Origin: Thermoanaerobacterales bacterium UBA4880
GTDB lineage: Bacteria; Bacillota; Thermoanaerobacteria; Thermoanaerobacterales; UBA4877
NCBI GenBank assembly: GCA_002399285.1
Contig: DHDI01000003.1
Location: forward strand, 20,629 to 55,044
Length of the DNA stretch: 34,416 nt
Direction: 5' to 3'
Below are positions 1-8,782 of this stretch, in pieces. Position numbers and translations under genes: made by a program. A model generated the notes under the pieces. That model ran no database searches, was not told the DNA's origin, and saw nothing but the letters and a program-made list of their open reading frames with translations. How positions within the stretch are numbered: the first letter of the stretch is position 1; every line of letters begins with the position of its first letter.

Positions 1-154
1 CATGGAGGGGGTATCCATACCGGAACACAACGGCATTGTGGCTAAGGACGCCGAGACTACCATAAAGAATCTGGGCAGGATCTCGCTGGAGGGCATGAGC
101 ACGGCCGAGGACGTGGTGATAGATATCATGCGGAGGGCAGATCCCTGCAGATAG
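1..154 (+). CDS. C-terminal end of an unidentified protein (partial)
   Basis: A reading frame open from base 2 stops at TAG 152-154 and gives about 50 residues ending in MRRADPCR. It is cut by the window edge. The tail is hydrophilic, with a likely helix around STAEDVVIDIM, and shows no motif I can assign. It ends 46 bases before mtnA on the same strand, so it is probably co-transcribed with it. A methionine-salvage or nucleoside enzyme would fit the neighbour, but nothing in the sequence proves this. Confidence 0.55.
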   Translation, partial: MEGVSIPEHNGIVAKDAETTIKNLGRISLEGMSTAEDVVIDIMRRADPCR

Positions 155-200
155 AAGATGCAATTCGCACTTTTTACATTATAACGAGGGGGACTTTGAT

Positions 201-1226
201 TTGAGGACCTTGTGGTTTGAGGACGATTCACTGGTAATAATAGATCAGACGCTGCTGCCGTCGGAGCTTAGGACGGTAAAACTGAATACCTGCGGCGATG
301 CGGCTCACGCCATAAAGACGCTCATGGTGAGAGGCGCTCCGGCTATCGGCGTAGCGGCCGCCTACGGACTCTATCTCGGCATCAAAGACTGCGGCGATGC
401 CGATATCGACAGCGCTATGAGCGATTCCTACGAGATCCTCAGGAGCACGCGGCCCACGGCGGTGAATCTGTTTTGGGCGCTGGAAAGAGCAAGGGGCGCG
501 GCGGACGCGGCCAGGCCGGACGGAGCCGAAGCCTGCAAGGCCGCGCTGCTCCGAGAGGCGGACAAGATGGCCGAAGAGGACATAGCCACCAACAGAAAGA
601 TCGGCGAGTACGGCAATACCCTGGTAAAGGACGGATACAACATACTTACCCACTGCAATGCCGGCGCTCTGGCCACGGTCGACTACGGCACCGCGCTGGG
701 CGTCATAAGGGCGGCCCATGACTGCGGCAAGAGGGTCCATGTGTACGCGGACGAGACGAGGCCGCTGCTGCAGGGGGCGAGACTGACCGCATGGGAGCTT
801 AAAAACGACGGCATACCCGTAACGCTGATAACGGATAATATGGCGGGCTTTGCGATGAAGCAGGGCATGATAGATATGGTCATAGTCGGAGCGGATAGGA
901 TCGCCCGCAACGGCGATACGGCAAACAAGATAGGCACATATTCCGCAGCCGTGCTGGCGCATCGCAGCAACATACCCTTCTATATAGCGGCGCCGCTCTC
1001 CACCATAGACTTAAGTCTCAGGGACGGCAGCGAAATACCCATCGAGGAAAGGAACCATGAGGAGGTCACCACGATAATGGGCAGCAGGATCGCACCCGAA
1101 GGCATAGGCGTATATAACCCCGCCTTTGATATAACGGAGGCAGATCTGATAAAAGGTATCATAACTGAAAGGGGAATAGCATATCCTCCTTATGAGGAGA
1201 ACATACAAAAATTTTTTAATACTTAG
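201..1226 (+). CDS. mtnA: S-methyl-5-thioribose-1-phosphate isomerase
   Basis: MtnA converts 5-methylthioribose-1-phosphate to 5-methylthioribulose-1-phosphate in the cytosolic methionine salvage pathway. The 341-residue product has the normal family length. It shows the RGAPAIG loop (44-50), the catalytic cysteine in THCNAGALAT (Cys152) and the catalytic aspartate in VGADRIARNGD (Asp232), matching the Cys/Asp pair known for Bacillus MtnA. The start is TTG at 201, preceded by GAGGGGG at 186-192. Some archaeal paralogues act on ribose-1,5-bisphosphate; the bacterial context makes MtnA more likely. No other salvage gene is visible, since the upstream gene is cut and downstream lies the amino-acid fermentation cluster. 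Confidence 0.93.
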   Translation: MRTLWFEDDSLVIIDQTLLPSELRTVKLNTCGDAAHAIKTLMVRGAPAIGVAAAYGLYLGIKDCGDADIDSAMSDSYEILRSTRPTAVNLFWALERARGAADAARPDGAEACKAALLREADKMAEEDIATNRKIGEYGNTLVKDGYNILTHCNAGALATVDYGTALGVIRAAHDCGKRVHVYADETRPLLQGARLTAWELKNDGIPVTLITDNMAGFAMKQGMIDMVIVGADRIARNGDTANKIGTYSAAVLAHRSNIPFYIAAPLSTIDLSLRDGSEIPIEERNHEEVTTIMGSRIAPEGIGVYNPAFDITEADLIKGIITERGIAYPPYEENIQKFFNT

Positions 1227-1273
1227 GAGAAAATTAGGAGGAAATTTTAAGTTTTTGTCGAATGTATACACAT

Positions 1274-1299
1274 AAAGTTTGTAAAACTTTAATTTTTTT
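1274..1299 (+). terminator. AT-rich stem-loop with T-run after mtnA
   Basis: AAAGTTT (1274-1280), a 3-base loop and AAACTTT (1284-1290) are followed by AATTTTTTT. The stem is weak (7 pairs, nearly all A-T), so read-through into the dehydrogenase gene is possible. Confidence 0.5.
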
Positions 1300-1326
1300 G
1301 GCGTAATAATTTTTGGAGGTAATAGT

Positions 1327-2391
1327 ATGGGTATCTTTGATAGGATGGAAAAGGAAGGACATGAGGAGGTAATTTTCTGTCAGGAAAAATCCACAGGTCT
1401 TAAGTCGATCATAGCTATCCACGATACCACCTTGGGACCGTCTTTGGGCGGCTGCAGGATGTATCCGTACGCGACGGAGGAGGATGCCTTAAACGACGTT
1501 CTGAGGCTTTCCAAGGGCATGACATACAAGAACGCCATATCGGGCTCCAACAACGGAGGCTCTAAAGCCGTCATATGGGGAGATCCCAAGGACAAGACCG
1601 AGATGCAGTTCAGGGCATTCGGACGTTTTGTGGGATCATTGAACGGCAGGTTCAACACCGGCACCGACGTGGGTACATATCCCGACGATTTTGTGTGGGC
1701 GTCGGCCGAATCGCCTTACTTTGTGGGTCTGCCCGAGTCATACGGCGGCAGCGGCGATACGTCCATACTGACCGCGGATGGAGTCATGAGGGCGGTAGAG
1801 GCGTGCTGCATGGAGGTATATGGGAAGCCGGATGTAAAGGGTCTTACCGTTGCTATACAGGGCGTTGGCAAGGTCGGTTCAAAGCTGGCGAACAGACTTT
1901 TGGAAAAGGGCGCAAAGGTCATCATTTCCGATATCTCACAGGAAAACGTTAATTCATTTCTGGCAAAACATTCCGGCGCCACTGCGGTGCCGCCCGACGA
2001 GATACTGGCAACGAAGTGCGATATACTGTCTCCGTGCGCCATGGGAGCGGTGCTGAACGAACAGACCGTGAAGGGCTTCCGGTGTAGGATAATATGCGGC
2101 TCGGCCAACAACCAGTTGTCAGAGGAATGTATCGGTGATAAAATCAATGAGATGGGCATACTCTACGCGCCGGATTTTCTCGTGAATGCCGGAGGGGCCA
2201 TACAGGTAGCCGATGAACTGGAGGGCTTCAACAGGGCTAGGGCGGCCAGCAAGGTGGAGAGGATATACGACAATCTCCTTGAGGTGTTCAGGATAGCCAA
2301 GAGGGACGATATACCTCCCTATAGGGCCGCGGACAGATTCGTGGAAGAGAGGATAGCGGCAGCTGCTAAGATAAAGACGATACACCTGTAA
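1327..2391 (+). CDS. Phenylalanine-dehydrogenase-like amino acid dehydrogenase
   Basis: This is an NAD-dependent oxidative deaminase of the Glu/Leu/Phe/Val dehydrogenase family, 354 residues. The N-terminal substrate domain carries the conserved lysines Lys68 (MTYK) and Lys80 (GGSK). The C-terminal Rossmann domain has GVGKVG at 179-184. Unlike the second copy at 4480, the substrate-pocket motif is NTGTDVGT (110-117) in place of VTAEDVGT, and the C-terminal pocket reads NAGGAIQVADELEG in place of NAGGVINVA. From memory, the TGTD and QVADELEG forms are typical of phenylalanine dehydrogenases. The likely reaction is Phe or another bulky amino acid to its 2-oxoacid, NH4+ and NADH. ATG 1327 has GGAGGT at 1315-1320. 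It heads the dehydrogenase-buk-ptb cassette. Confidence 0.8.
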   Translation: MGIFDRMEKEGHEEVIFCQEKSTGLKSIIAIHDTTLGPSLGGCRMYPYATEEDALNDVLRLSKGMTYKNAISGSNNGGSKAVIWGDPKDKTEMQFRAFGRFVGSLNGRFNTGTDVGTYPDDFVWASAESPYFVGLPESYGGSGDTSILTADGVMRAVEACCMEVYGKPDVKGLTVAIQGVGKVGSKLANRLLEKGAKVIISDISQENVNSFLAKHSGATAVPPDEILATKCDILSPCAMGAVLNEQTVKGFRCRIICGSANNQLSEECIGDKINEMGILYAPDFLVNAGGAIQVADELEGFNRARAASKVERIYDNLLEVFRIAKRDDIPPYRAADRFVEERIAAAAKIKTIHL

Positions 2392-2422
2392 TACTCATAA
2401 GTTGATACGAAAGGCGGAGTTT

Positions 2423-3517
2423 ATGGAGAACCTTATACTTGTTATAAATCCCGGCTCGACGTCTACAAAGGCGGCTGTCTTTAAGGACACGCAAATCTGC
2501 AGATCCAAAACCATATCCTATACTCCCGATGCGGTCAGGCAATTCGGCAGCGTCATAGAACAGTTCGGCATGAGGCTGGACGATATAATGGAGTGGCTGA
2601 ATGAGGAGAACATCCGCATCGAGGATCTTTCGGCTGTCGTGGGCAGGGGAGGCATGGTGAGGCCGATACCCGGCGGGACCTATATGGTGACCGACACCCT
2701 GGTCAGGGACCTTAAGTCTCAGGTCGGGGGCGAGCATGCTTCCAACCTGGGAGGCATGCTGGCGAGGGATATAGCCGACAGGGCCGGTATCCCCTCCTTT
2801 ATTGTGGACCCGGTGGCGGTGGACGAGTTCGACGATATCGCCAGGATCTCCGGCATGCCCGAGATATACAGGATGAGCCATTCCCACGCGCTCAACATAA
2901 AGGCGGTCGCAAGGAGAACGGCGCAGAAAATGGCCAGGCCCCTCTGCGAGCTGGATCTCATCGTCGTCCATCTCGGCGGAGGCATATCCGTCGGTGCATT
3001 GAAGGGCGGCAGGCAGATCGATGTGAACGATGCCAATGAGGGAGGTCCCTTTTCACCCGAGAGGACCGGTTCGCTGGCTGCGATGGATCTGGTCGATCTA
3101 TGTTATTCCGGCAAGTATACCCATGCCCAGATGAAGAAGAAGATCTTGGGACTGGGCGGCATGACGGCTTACCTGGGTACAAACGACATCAGGGAGGCGG
3201 AAAGGAAGATCGAAGGAGGAGACGAGTATGCGCAGCTCGTTTTTTCGGCCATGGCATATCAGGTGGCAAAGGAAATAGGCTCTATGGCCGCCGTACTGAA
3301 AGGAAAAGCGGACGCCATAGTACTGACCGGAGGGGGTGCCTACTCCGGCAGGCTGGTAAGCGAGATCGAGGACCGGGTGAAGTTTATTGCTCCCGTATTG
3401 CGGGAGCCGGGAGAAGACGAAATGAGATCCCTCGCCCTGGGTGCCCTTAGGGTGCTGGACGGCGAGGAGACCGCAAAATTATACGAGGATGAGGTGTTAG
3501 ATATTGAACTCTTTTAA
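2423..3517 (+). CDS. buk: Butyrate kinase (copy 1)
   Basis: An acyl-phosphate + ADP to carboxylate + ATP kinase of the acetate/butyrate kinase family (ASKHA fold). The 364-residue product has the N-terminal phosphate loop [15 protein letters not shown], the HLGGGISVG motif and a C-terminal LTGGGAYSG motif. ATG 2423 is preferred because AAGGCGG lies at 2411-2417; the upstream in-frame TTG at 2402 has no ribosome site. The gene lies between an aromatic-type dehydrogenase and ptb and overlaps ptb by 14 bases, so the pair is translationally coupled. In this context the substrate is probably a branched-chain or aryl-acyl phosphate rather than only butyryl phosphate. Confidence 0.92.
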   Translation: MENLILVINPGSTSTKAAVFKDTQICRSKTISYTPDAVRQFGSVIEQFGMRLDDIMEWLNEENIRIEDLSAVVGRGGMVRPIPGGTYMVTDTLVRDLKSQVGGEHASNLGGMLARDIADRAGIPSFIVDPVAVDEFDDIARISGMPEIYRMSHSHALNIKAVARRTAQKMARPLCELDLIVVHLGGGISVGALKGGRQIDVNDANEGGPFSPERTGSLAAMDLVDLCYSGKYTHAQMKKKILGLGGMTAYLGTNDIREAERKIEGGDEYAQLVFSAMAYQVAKEIGSMAAVLKGKADAIVLTGGGAYSGRLVSEIEDRVKFIAPVLREPGEDEMRSLALGALRVLDGEETAKLYEDEVLDIELF

Positions 3518-4403
3518 CGACATGATGGAAACTCTCAGAGGATCTGAGAAGAGAAATATCGCCGTAGCCTGCGCACAGGATTACGACGTGCTTGCCGCCG
3601 TGGAAAACGCGCGGAAGCTGGGCATTGCCAATGCTATACTTGTAGGCGACGCCAGGGAGATAAGGGACATAGCGGGTAAGAACTGCATAGATCCCGGCAA
3701 TTATGAGGTAGTTGACATAGAGGATAAAAACGAGGCCGCAAGGGAGGCCGTAAGGCTGGTATCAAGCGGCCAGGCCGACACGCTGATGAAGGGCATAATA
3801 GGTACCGCAGACTTCCTGAGGGCAGTCCTCAATAAAGAGATAGGCCTTCGCACAGGCAGGACGCTGAGCCATGTAGCCGTATTCGAAGTACCTCAGCCCC
3901 ACAGGCTGATGCTCTTGTCCGATGCGGCAATGGTCATGAATCCCGACCTCAAGGCCAAGGTGGACATCATACTGAACGCTGCCCAAGTGGCGAGGAAAAT
4001 AGGAATACCGAAGCCTAAGGTGGCGGCGCTGGCCGCCGTAGAGGTCGTGAACCCCGATATGCAGGCCACGTTGGACGCAGCCGCGCTTGCCAAGATGTCC
4101 GACAGGGGGCAGTTCAAGGATATACTGGTCGACGGGCCGCTGGCTCTTGATAATGCCATCTCGATGGATGCGGCGAAACATAAGGGCATAGTAAGCGAAG
4201 TGGCCGGCAGGGCCGACATGCTGCTCACGCCCAATATAGAGGCGGGAAACGTCCTCTATAAGGCGATAACGGATTTTGCCGGGTTTAAGATGTCGGGCAT
4301 AGTAATGGGCGCAAAGGCGCCGATAATACTCACGTCCAGGTCGGACAGCGACGAAGCAAAGCTAAACTCCATAGTTCTGGCAACATTGGTATCTTCAAAA
4401 TAG
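3504..4403 (+). CDS. ptb: Phosphate butyryltransferase (copy 1)
   Basis: Ptb moves the acyl group from CoA to phosphate, making acyl phosphate for Buk. The 299 residues span the phosphate acetyl/butyryltransferase domain: MKGIIGTADFLRAVL, the AALAAVEVVNPDM segment, GPLALDNAIS, and a C-terminal GIVMGAKAPIILTSR loop. The start is TTG 3504 with GAGGTG at 3491-3496; it lies inside the last codons of buk (14-base overlap). A second Ptb (11652-12557) sits beside iorAB, so the two may serve different acyl groups. Specificity cannot be read from sequence alone. Confidence 0.92.
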   Translation: MNSFNDMMETLRGSEKRNIAVACAQDYDVLAAVENARKLGIANAILVGDAREIRDIAGKNCIDPGNYEVVDIEDKNEAAREAVRLVSSGQADTLMKGIIGTADFLRAVLNKEIGLRTGRTLSHVAVFEVPQPHRLMLLSDAAMVMNPDLKAKVDIILNAAQVARKIGIPKPKVAALAAVEVVNPDMQATLDAAALAKMSDRGQFKDILVDGPLALDNAISMDAAKHKGIVSEVAGRADMLLTPNIEAGNVLYKAITDFAGFKMSGIVMGAKAPIILTSRSDSDEAKLNSIVLATLVSSK

Positions 4404-4419
4404 AGTATCTGCCCCGAAT

Positions 4420-4438
4420 GGTATCATGTACTGATGCC
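4420..4438 (+). other. Intercistronic hairpin between ptb and leucine dehydrogenase
   Basis: GGTATCA (4420-4426) can pair with TGATGCC (4432-4438) across a 5-base loop, with one G-T pair. No T-run follows, so it looks like an mRNA processing or stability element rather than a terminator. Confidence 0.3.
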
Positions 4439-4479
4439 ACGAGAGGCTTGATATAAATTTTAAAAGGAGGTCATCATAA

Positions 4480-5544
4480 ATGGAACTTTTCAGTTACATG
4501 GAGAAGTATGATTATGAACAGGTGGTTTTCTGCCATGACAAGGCATCAGGCTTAAGGGCAGTTATTGCCATACATGATACCACGTTGGGGCCGGCTCTGG
4601 GAGGATGCAGGATGTGGACATACGCTAAAGAGGAGGACGCCGTTACTGATGCCTTAAGGCTGGCAAGGGGCATGACATATAAGAATGCCGCGGCAGGCCT
4701 TAACATGGGCGGAGCAAAGACCGTCGTCATGGGCGATCCCAAGAGAGATAAATCCGAGGCGCTCTTCAGGGCTCTGGGCAGATTTATAGAGTCGTTGAAC
4801 GGCAGGTACGTCACGGCCGAGGATGTGGGAACCAACGTAAAGGACATGGAATACATCAGGATGGAGACCGAGCATGTGGCGGGTCTCGGCGAGGGCAGCG
4901 GCGATCCGTCTCCGTTTACCGCGCTGGGAGTATTCCAGGGGATCAAGGCTGCCTGCAAGGAGATATATGGCAGCGATGACCTCAGGGGCAAGAAGGTCGC
5001 CATACAGGGCGTCGGCAATGTGGGTTACAACCTGGCTAAACTGCTCAAGAATGCGGGAGCACAGCTCGTCATTACGGATATATCCGAGGACAATATAAAG
5101 AGAGCGGTAAATGAGCTGGGCGCAAAGACCGTGAAGCCCGACGAGATATTCGGCACGGACTGCGACATATTCGCACCCTGCGCACTGGGAGCTATAATAA
5201 ACGACGACACGATTGATAAGCTCAAATGCAGGATAGTGAGCGGTTCCGCAAACAATCAGCTCAAAGAGGACAGACACGGGGATATGCTGCAGAAGAAGGG
5301 CATACTCTATGTACCGGATTATATAATCAACGCAGGCGGCGTCATCAATGTAGCTGCCGAGTATGAGCCCGGCGGATACAGGAAGGAAAAGGCAACGGCA
5401 AAGGTAGAGTCCCTGTATAATGCGGTGACTCAAGTCATAGAAATATCCAAGAAGGAGAATATACCGACATATAAGGCGGCCGACAGACTGGCAGAGAACA
5501 GGATAAACCTGCTGGCCGGAGTGAGGAACGACTATATAGGATAA
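4480..5544 (+). CDS. bcd: Leucine dehydrogenase
   Basis: This NAD-dependent enzyme converts Leu, Ile or Val to the 2-oxoacid, with release of NH4+. The 354 residues match the family length. Seen are [10 protein letters not shown] (37-45), [16 protein letters not shown] with Lys68 and Lys80, VTAEDVGT (Ala113, Asp115), Rossmann GVGNVG (177-182) and [10 protein letters not shown] (Val288/Val291). These pocket residues are the classical leucine-dehydrogenase ones. ATG 4480 follows AAAAGGAGGT at about 4463-4472. It is the second dehydrogenase of the cluster, followed by buk copy 2 and the VOR genes, which would oxidise its product. The symbol bcd follows Bacillus usage and does not mean butyryl-CoA dehydrogenase. 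Confidence 0.9.
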   Translation: MELFSYMEKYDYEQVVFCHDKASGLRAVIAIHDTTLGPALGGCRMWTYAKEEDAVTDALRLARGMTYKNAAAGLNMGGAKTVVMGDPKRDKSEALFRALGRFIESLNGRYVTAEDVGTNVKDMEYIRMETEHVAGLGEGSGDPSPFTALGVFQGIKAACKEIYGSDDLRGKKVAIQGVGNVGYNLAKLLKNAGAQLVITDISEDNIKRAVNELGAKTVKPDEIFGTDCDIFAPCALGAIINDDTIDKLKCRIVSGSANNQLKEDRHGDMLQKKGILYVPDYIINAGGVINVAAEYEPGGYRKEKATAKVESLYNAVTQVIEISKKENIPTYKAADRLAENRINLLAGVRNDYIG

Positions 5545-5568
5545 ATAGTGCGGAATAGCGGCGCATTG

Positions 5569-5577
5569 TGATATAAT
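5569..5577 (+). promoter_or_regulatory. Extended -10 promoter ahead of buk copy 2
   Basis: TGATATAAT is a TG-N-TATAAT extended -10 element, 25 bases after the leucine dehydrogenase stop codon. No good -35 is present at the 17-base distance. It would give a leader of about 110 bases before buk. Confidence 0.5.
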
Positions 5578-5587
5578 GTATACACAA

Positions 5588-5656
5588 GGTCACTTGCGGA
5601 ATTTCTGATCTGACCCATGACCAATAGCAGGGATCCTTATATGGGAATTCCTGCTA
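5588..5656 (+). promoter_or_regulatory. Structured leader of buk copy 2
   Basis: GGTCA (5588-5592) can pair with either of two TGACC copies (5611-5615 or 5618-5622). A stronger hairpin pairs TAGCAGGGAT (5625-5634) with the ATTCCTGCTA side (ending 5656). There is no T-run. It may be an mRNA-level control or stability element; no known riboswitch class is recognised. Confidence 0.35.
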
Positions 5657-5694
5657 TGTCTTATATTTTATACATTACCGAAGGGGGAAACAGA

Positions 5695-6771
5695 GTGAAA
5701 GACATGTATACTATACTTACGATCAATCCGGGCTCCACATCCACAAAGCTGGCGATCTTCAAGAATGAGGATGCGGTTTTCACGGAGACCATAAGGCACA
5801 GCGCCGAGGAACTGGCAAAATATCCTCATATAATAGATCAGTATGAGTTCAGAAAGGACGCCGTTTTGAAACTGCTGAACGGCAGGGGCTATCCCGTATC
5901 CGGGCTGGATGCCGTCGTCGGGCGGGGCGGCCTGTTAAAGCCTATACCTAGCGGCACATATCTTGTGAACGACAGGATGATCGGGGACCTTAAGGTAGGC
6001 GTGCAGGGCGAACATGCATCCAATCTGGGCGGACTCATAGCATCCGAGATAGCAAAGAAGGCGGATATACCCGCATATATAGTGGACCCGGTGGTCGTGG
6101 ACGAATTGGACGACATAACCAGGATCTCGGGCATGCCTGAGCTTCCCAAGGCGTGTATATTTCATGCCTTGAATCAAAAGGCGATCGCCAGGCAGGCGGC
6201 TCATGATCTGGGGAGGCCGTATCAAGACCTCGACCTCATAGTCGTGCATCTGGGAGGAGGAATCTCGGTAGGCGCCCATCATGGAGGGAAGGTGATAGAC
6301 GTCAATAACGCGCTTAACGGCGAGGGACCGTTTTCGCCCGAGAGGACGGGGGGCCTTCCGGTAATGCAGCTCGTTGATCTGTGCTATTCCGGAAAATATA
6401 CGCAGCAGGAAATGCACAAGAAGGTCGTGGGCAAAGGCGGCCTCGTCGCCTATCTGGGTACGAACGACGCTCAGGAAGTCCAGAAGATGATAAGGGAAGG
6501 CAGCGAAAAGGCGAAACTGGTCTATGAAGCCATGGCATATCAGGTGGCAAAGGAGATAGGCGCCATGGCCGTAGTTCTCAAGGGCCATGTGGACGCCATA
6601 GTGTTTACAGGCGGCATAGCCCATGATGAAATGTTCGTAGGCTGGATCAAGGACAGGGTCAGGTTTATTGCGCCGATCATGTGTTATCCGGGAGAGGACG
6701 AGCTAGCGGCTCTCGCCAAGGGCGGATTGAGGGTGCTCAGAGGAGAAGAGCAGTACAAAGTCTATGAATAA
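5695..6771 (+). CDS. buk: Butyrate kinase (copy 2)
   Basis: This second butyrate kinase-type protein (358 residues) makes ATP from acyl phosphate. It carries [30 protein letters not shown] and a C-terminal FTGGIAHD motif. GTG 5695 is chosen because AAGGGGG stands at 5681-5687 with proper spacing; the open frame extends upstream to 5617, but that part is leader and not conserved. It has its own extended -10 promoter and leader, and leads into the ATPase and VOR genes. Together with copy 1 it suggests duplication of a dehydrogenase-buk unit followed by specialisation. Confidence 0.9.
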   Translation: MKDMYTILTINPGSTSTKLAIFKNEDAVFTETIRHSAEELAKYPHIIDQYEFRKDAVLKLLNGRGYPVSGLDAVVGRGGLLKPIPSGTYLVNDRMIGDLKVGVQGEHASNLGGLIASEIAKKADIPAYIVDPVVVDELDDITRISGMPELPKACIFHALNQKAIARQAAHDLGRPYQDLDLIVVHLGGGISVGAHHGGKVIDVNNALNGEGPFSPERTGGLPVMQLVDLCYSGKYTQQEMHKKVVGKGGLVAYLGTNDAQEVQKMIREGSEKAKLVYEAMAYQVAKEIGAMAVVLKGHVDAIVFTGGIAHDEMFVGWIKDRVRFIAPIMCYPGEDELAALAKGGLRVLRGEEQYKVYE

Positions 6772-6786
6772 CCGGCAGGTGATGTA

Positions 6787-7458
6787 ATGGACTATAAAAG
6801 GCTTACGGTGATCACAGGTTATTTCGGCAGCGGAAAGACGGAGATCGCGTTGAATTATGCGATGCGTATGAAGGAAACGGAAGACAGGGTGGCTTTGGTG
6901 GACCTGGACATCGTAAATCCGTATTTCCGGTCGAGGGATCTGAGGGTGTCATTGAAAAACAAATATGGCATAAAGATCGTATGTACCGATGAGGAGTACA
7001 TGGATGCCGATATACCCGCTCTGTCGCCGGAGATCACCACCGTGCTCCAGGATAAGGACTGGTGTACGGTGGTGGATCTGGGCGGCGATGATGCGGGCGC
7101 TACGGCGCTTGGTATGTTCAGCAAATATTTTAAAGACCAACCCTATGAGATGATATTTGTGGTGAATATCAACAGGCCGTTCACGTCGACTGCGGACGGC
7201 ATAATAAAGCGCATCAGATATATAGAAAAGGCGTCCAGGATCAATGTGACTCATCTTGTGAACAATACCCATTTGAGCTATGAGACTACTGTGGACGATG
7301 TCTTAAGGGGCCAGGCCGTCACCGGGGAGGTATCCCGGCGCACGGGCCTGCCCATAAAATTCATATCCGGCAGGAGAGATATCTTGGAAGAACTTCCCGG
7401 GGATATGGAGACCGATCTTTTCCCGATAGATTTATACATGAAACCACCATGGAGATAA
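6787..7458 (+). CDS. P-loop ATPase of the 2-oxoacid oxidoreductase operon
   Basis: The 223-residue product has an N-terminal Walker A (GYFGSGKTE, 12-20) and a MinD/ParA-like second motif with DLDIVNPYFRSRD (39-51). A third strand reads VVDLGGDDAGA, in the place of Walker B/switch II. No membrane segment or metal-binding Cys cluster is visible. I recognise the superfamily (SIMIBI-class MinD/CobQ-like NTPases) but know no proven function. It sits 15 bases after buk and 15 bases before the VOR ferredoxin subunit, so it is co-transcribed and may help assemble or activate the Fe-S/TPP oxidoreductase. That role is inference. Confidence 0.75.
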   Translation: MDYKRLTVITGYFGSGKTEIALNYAMRMKETEDRVALVDLDIVNPYFRSRDLRVSLKNKYGIKIVCTDEEYMDADIPALSPEITTVLQDKDWCTVVDLGGDDAGATALGMFSKYFKDQPYEMIFVVNINRPFTSTADGIIKRIRYIEKASRINVTHLVNNTHLSYETTVDDVLRGQAVTGEVSRRTGLPIKFISGRRDILEELPGDMETDLFPIDLYMKPPWR

Positions 7459-7473
7459 AGGAGGGATTTTTCA

Positions 7474-7695
7474 ATGGCTGCAAAAGGTAATGTTGTTTTT
7501 GACAGCGAGTGCTGCAAGGGGTGCGAGCTTTGTGTAAACGTCTGCCCGGTGAGCATAATAGAGCTTGCGCCCGGGCTTAACAGCAAAGGCTATCATTTTT
7601 CACGGATCAAGGAAGGTTCTAAGGAGAAGTGCATAGCCTGCGGTTTCTGCGGCATGACATGTCCTGATTTTGTTATTAGGGTCGAAAGACTGTAA
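7474..7695 (+). CDS. vorD: 2-oxoacid:ferredoxin oxidoreductase, delta (ferredoxin) subunit
   Basis: A 73-residue 2[4Fe-4S] ferredoxin-like subunit. Two cluster motifs are complete: CKGCELCVNVCP and CIACGFCGMTCP. It relays electrons from the TPP/Fe-S core to free ferredoxin. ATG 7474 follows AAGGAGG. It is followed after 19 bases by the alpha subunit. The order delta-alpha-beta-gamma is that of four-subunit VOR/KOR enzymes. Confidence 0.9.
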   Translation: MAAKGNVVFDSECCKGCELCVNVCPVSIIELAPGLNSKGYHFSRIKEGSKEKCIACGFCGMTCPDFVIRVERL

Positions 7696-7714
7696 ATACG
7701 GGAGGGGAAATTAA

Positions 7715-8782
7715 ATGGCTAAGGTTTTGATGAAAGGGAATGAAGCTCTCGGCGAAGCGGCCATAAGGGCCGGCGCAAGATACTATTTCGGCTATCCGAT
7801 AACGCCTCAGAACGAGGTGTCTGCATACATGGCCGAAAGACTGCCGGAAGTCGGCGGCGTATTTCTGCAGGCTGAGAGCGAGGTATCCGCTATAAATATG
7901 GTCTACGGCGCCGGCGGAGCCGGAGCCAGGGTGCTCATAACCTCCAGCAGTCCGGGCATAAGTCTGATGCAGGAGGGCATTTCATACATCGTGGGTTCCG
8001 AGATACCGATGGTCATCGTCAACGTCATGAGGGGCGGGCCGGGCCTCGGAGGCATACAGCCCAGCCAGTCGGACTATTTCCAAGCCACAAAGGGCGGCGG
8101 ACACGGCGACTATCATATGGTGGTAATGGCACCGGAATCCATACAGGAAATGGTAGACACCATGCAGGATGCATTTGATATAGCAGATCAGTACAGGAAC
8201 CCGGTCATGATAATGGCCGACGGCATGATGGGACAGATGATGGAAGCAGTAGATCTGGATAAGCCCAAAAAGGCGACCAGAGACCTGCCGCCTAAGACAT
8301 GGGCGACGACAGGCACAGCTCATCATGCGGGGAGGAATGTCATCAACTCTCTGGACCTGTCGCCGGTCAATCTGGAAAAGCATAACCTTGACCTCAAGAA
8401 GAAGTATGACGACATGACTAAGAATGAAGTCAGATATGAGATGTATAAATGTGATGATGCGGATATAATAGCGGTGGCATACGGCACCACGGCCAGGATA
8501 GTGAAGAACACCATCGATATGGCCGCGAGAGAGGGCATAAAGATGGGCCTTATCAGGCCGATATCGCTGTGGCCATTCCCGCAGCAGCCCTTTGACGAGA
8601 CTGTGGACAGGGCAAAGGCCTATATTTCCGTTGAAATGAGCACCGGTCAGATGGTGGAGGACGTCAGGTTAGCGGTCAACGGAAGAAAACCGGTGGAGTT
8701 TTACGGAAGAACCGGCGGTATGATACCCGAGCCCAAAGATATACTGGCAAAGGTAAAGAACATCCTGGGAGGTGTTAAGTAA
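7715..8782 (+). CDS. vorB: 2-oxoacid:ferredoxin oxidoreductase, alpha subunit
   Basis: The 355-residue alpha subunit holds the pyrimidine-binding and transketolase C-like domains (I and II). Seen are MKGNEALGEAAIRAG near the start, FGYPITPQNEV, the conserved QAESEVSAINMVYGAG glutamate region and GGPGLGGIQPSQSD. A 2-oxoisovalerate or a 2-oxoglutarate enzyme would look much alike; the adjacent leucine dehydrogenase, Ptb and Buk argue for branched-chain 2-oxoacids giving branched acyl-CoA. GGAGGGG precedes ATG 7715. The stop and the next start overlap as TAATG. Confidence 0.88.
   Translation: MAKVLMKGNEALGEAAIRAGARYYFGYPITPQNEVSAYMAERLPEVGGVFLQAESEVSAINMVYGAGGAGARVLITSSSPGISLMQEGISYIVGSEIPMVIVNVMRGGPGLGGIQPSQSDYFQATKGGGHGDYHMVVMAPESIQEMVDTMQDAFDIADQYRNPVMIMADGMMGQMMEAVDLDKPKKATRDLPPKTWATTGTAHHAGRNVINSLDLSPVNLEKHNLDLKKKYDDMTKNEVRYEMYKCDDADIIAVAYGTTARIVKNTIDMAAREGIKMGLIRPISLWPFPQQPFDETVDRAKAYISVEMSTGQMVEDVRLAVNGRKPVEFYGRTGGMIPEPKDILAKVKNILGGVK

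Noticed and set aside
1261..5586. Shared 12-mer AATGTATACACA before the first dehydrogenase (1261-1272) and before buk copy 2 (5575-5586)
   Set aside because: A 12-base match is expected by chance in a window this size, and one copy mostly overlaps a -10 box; no third copy was found.
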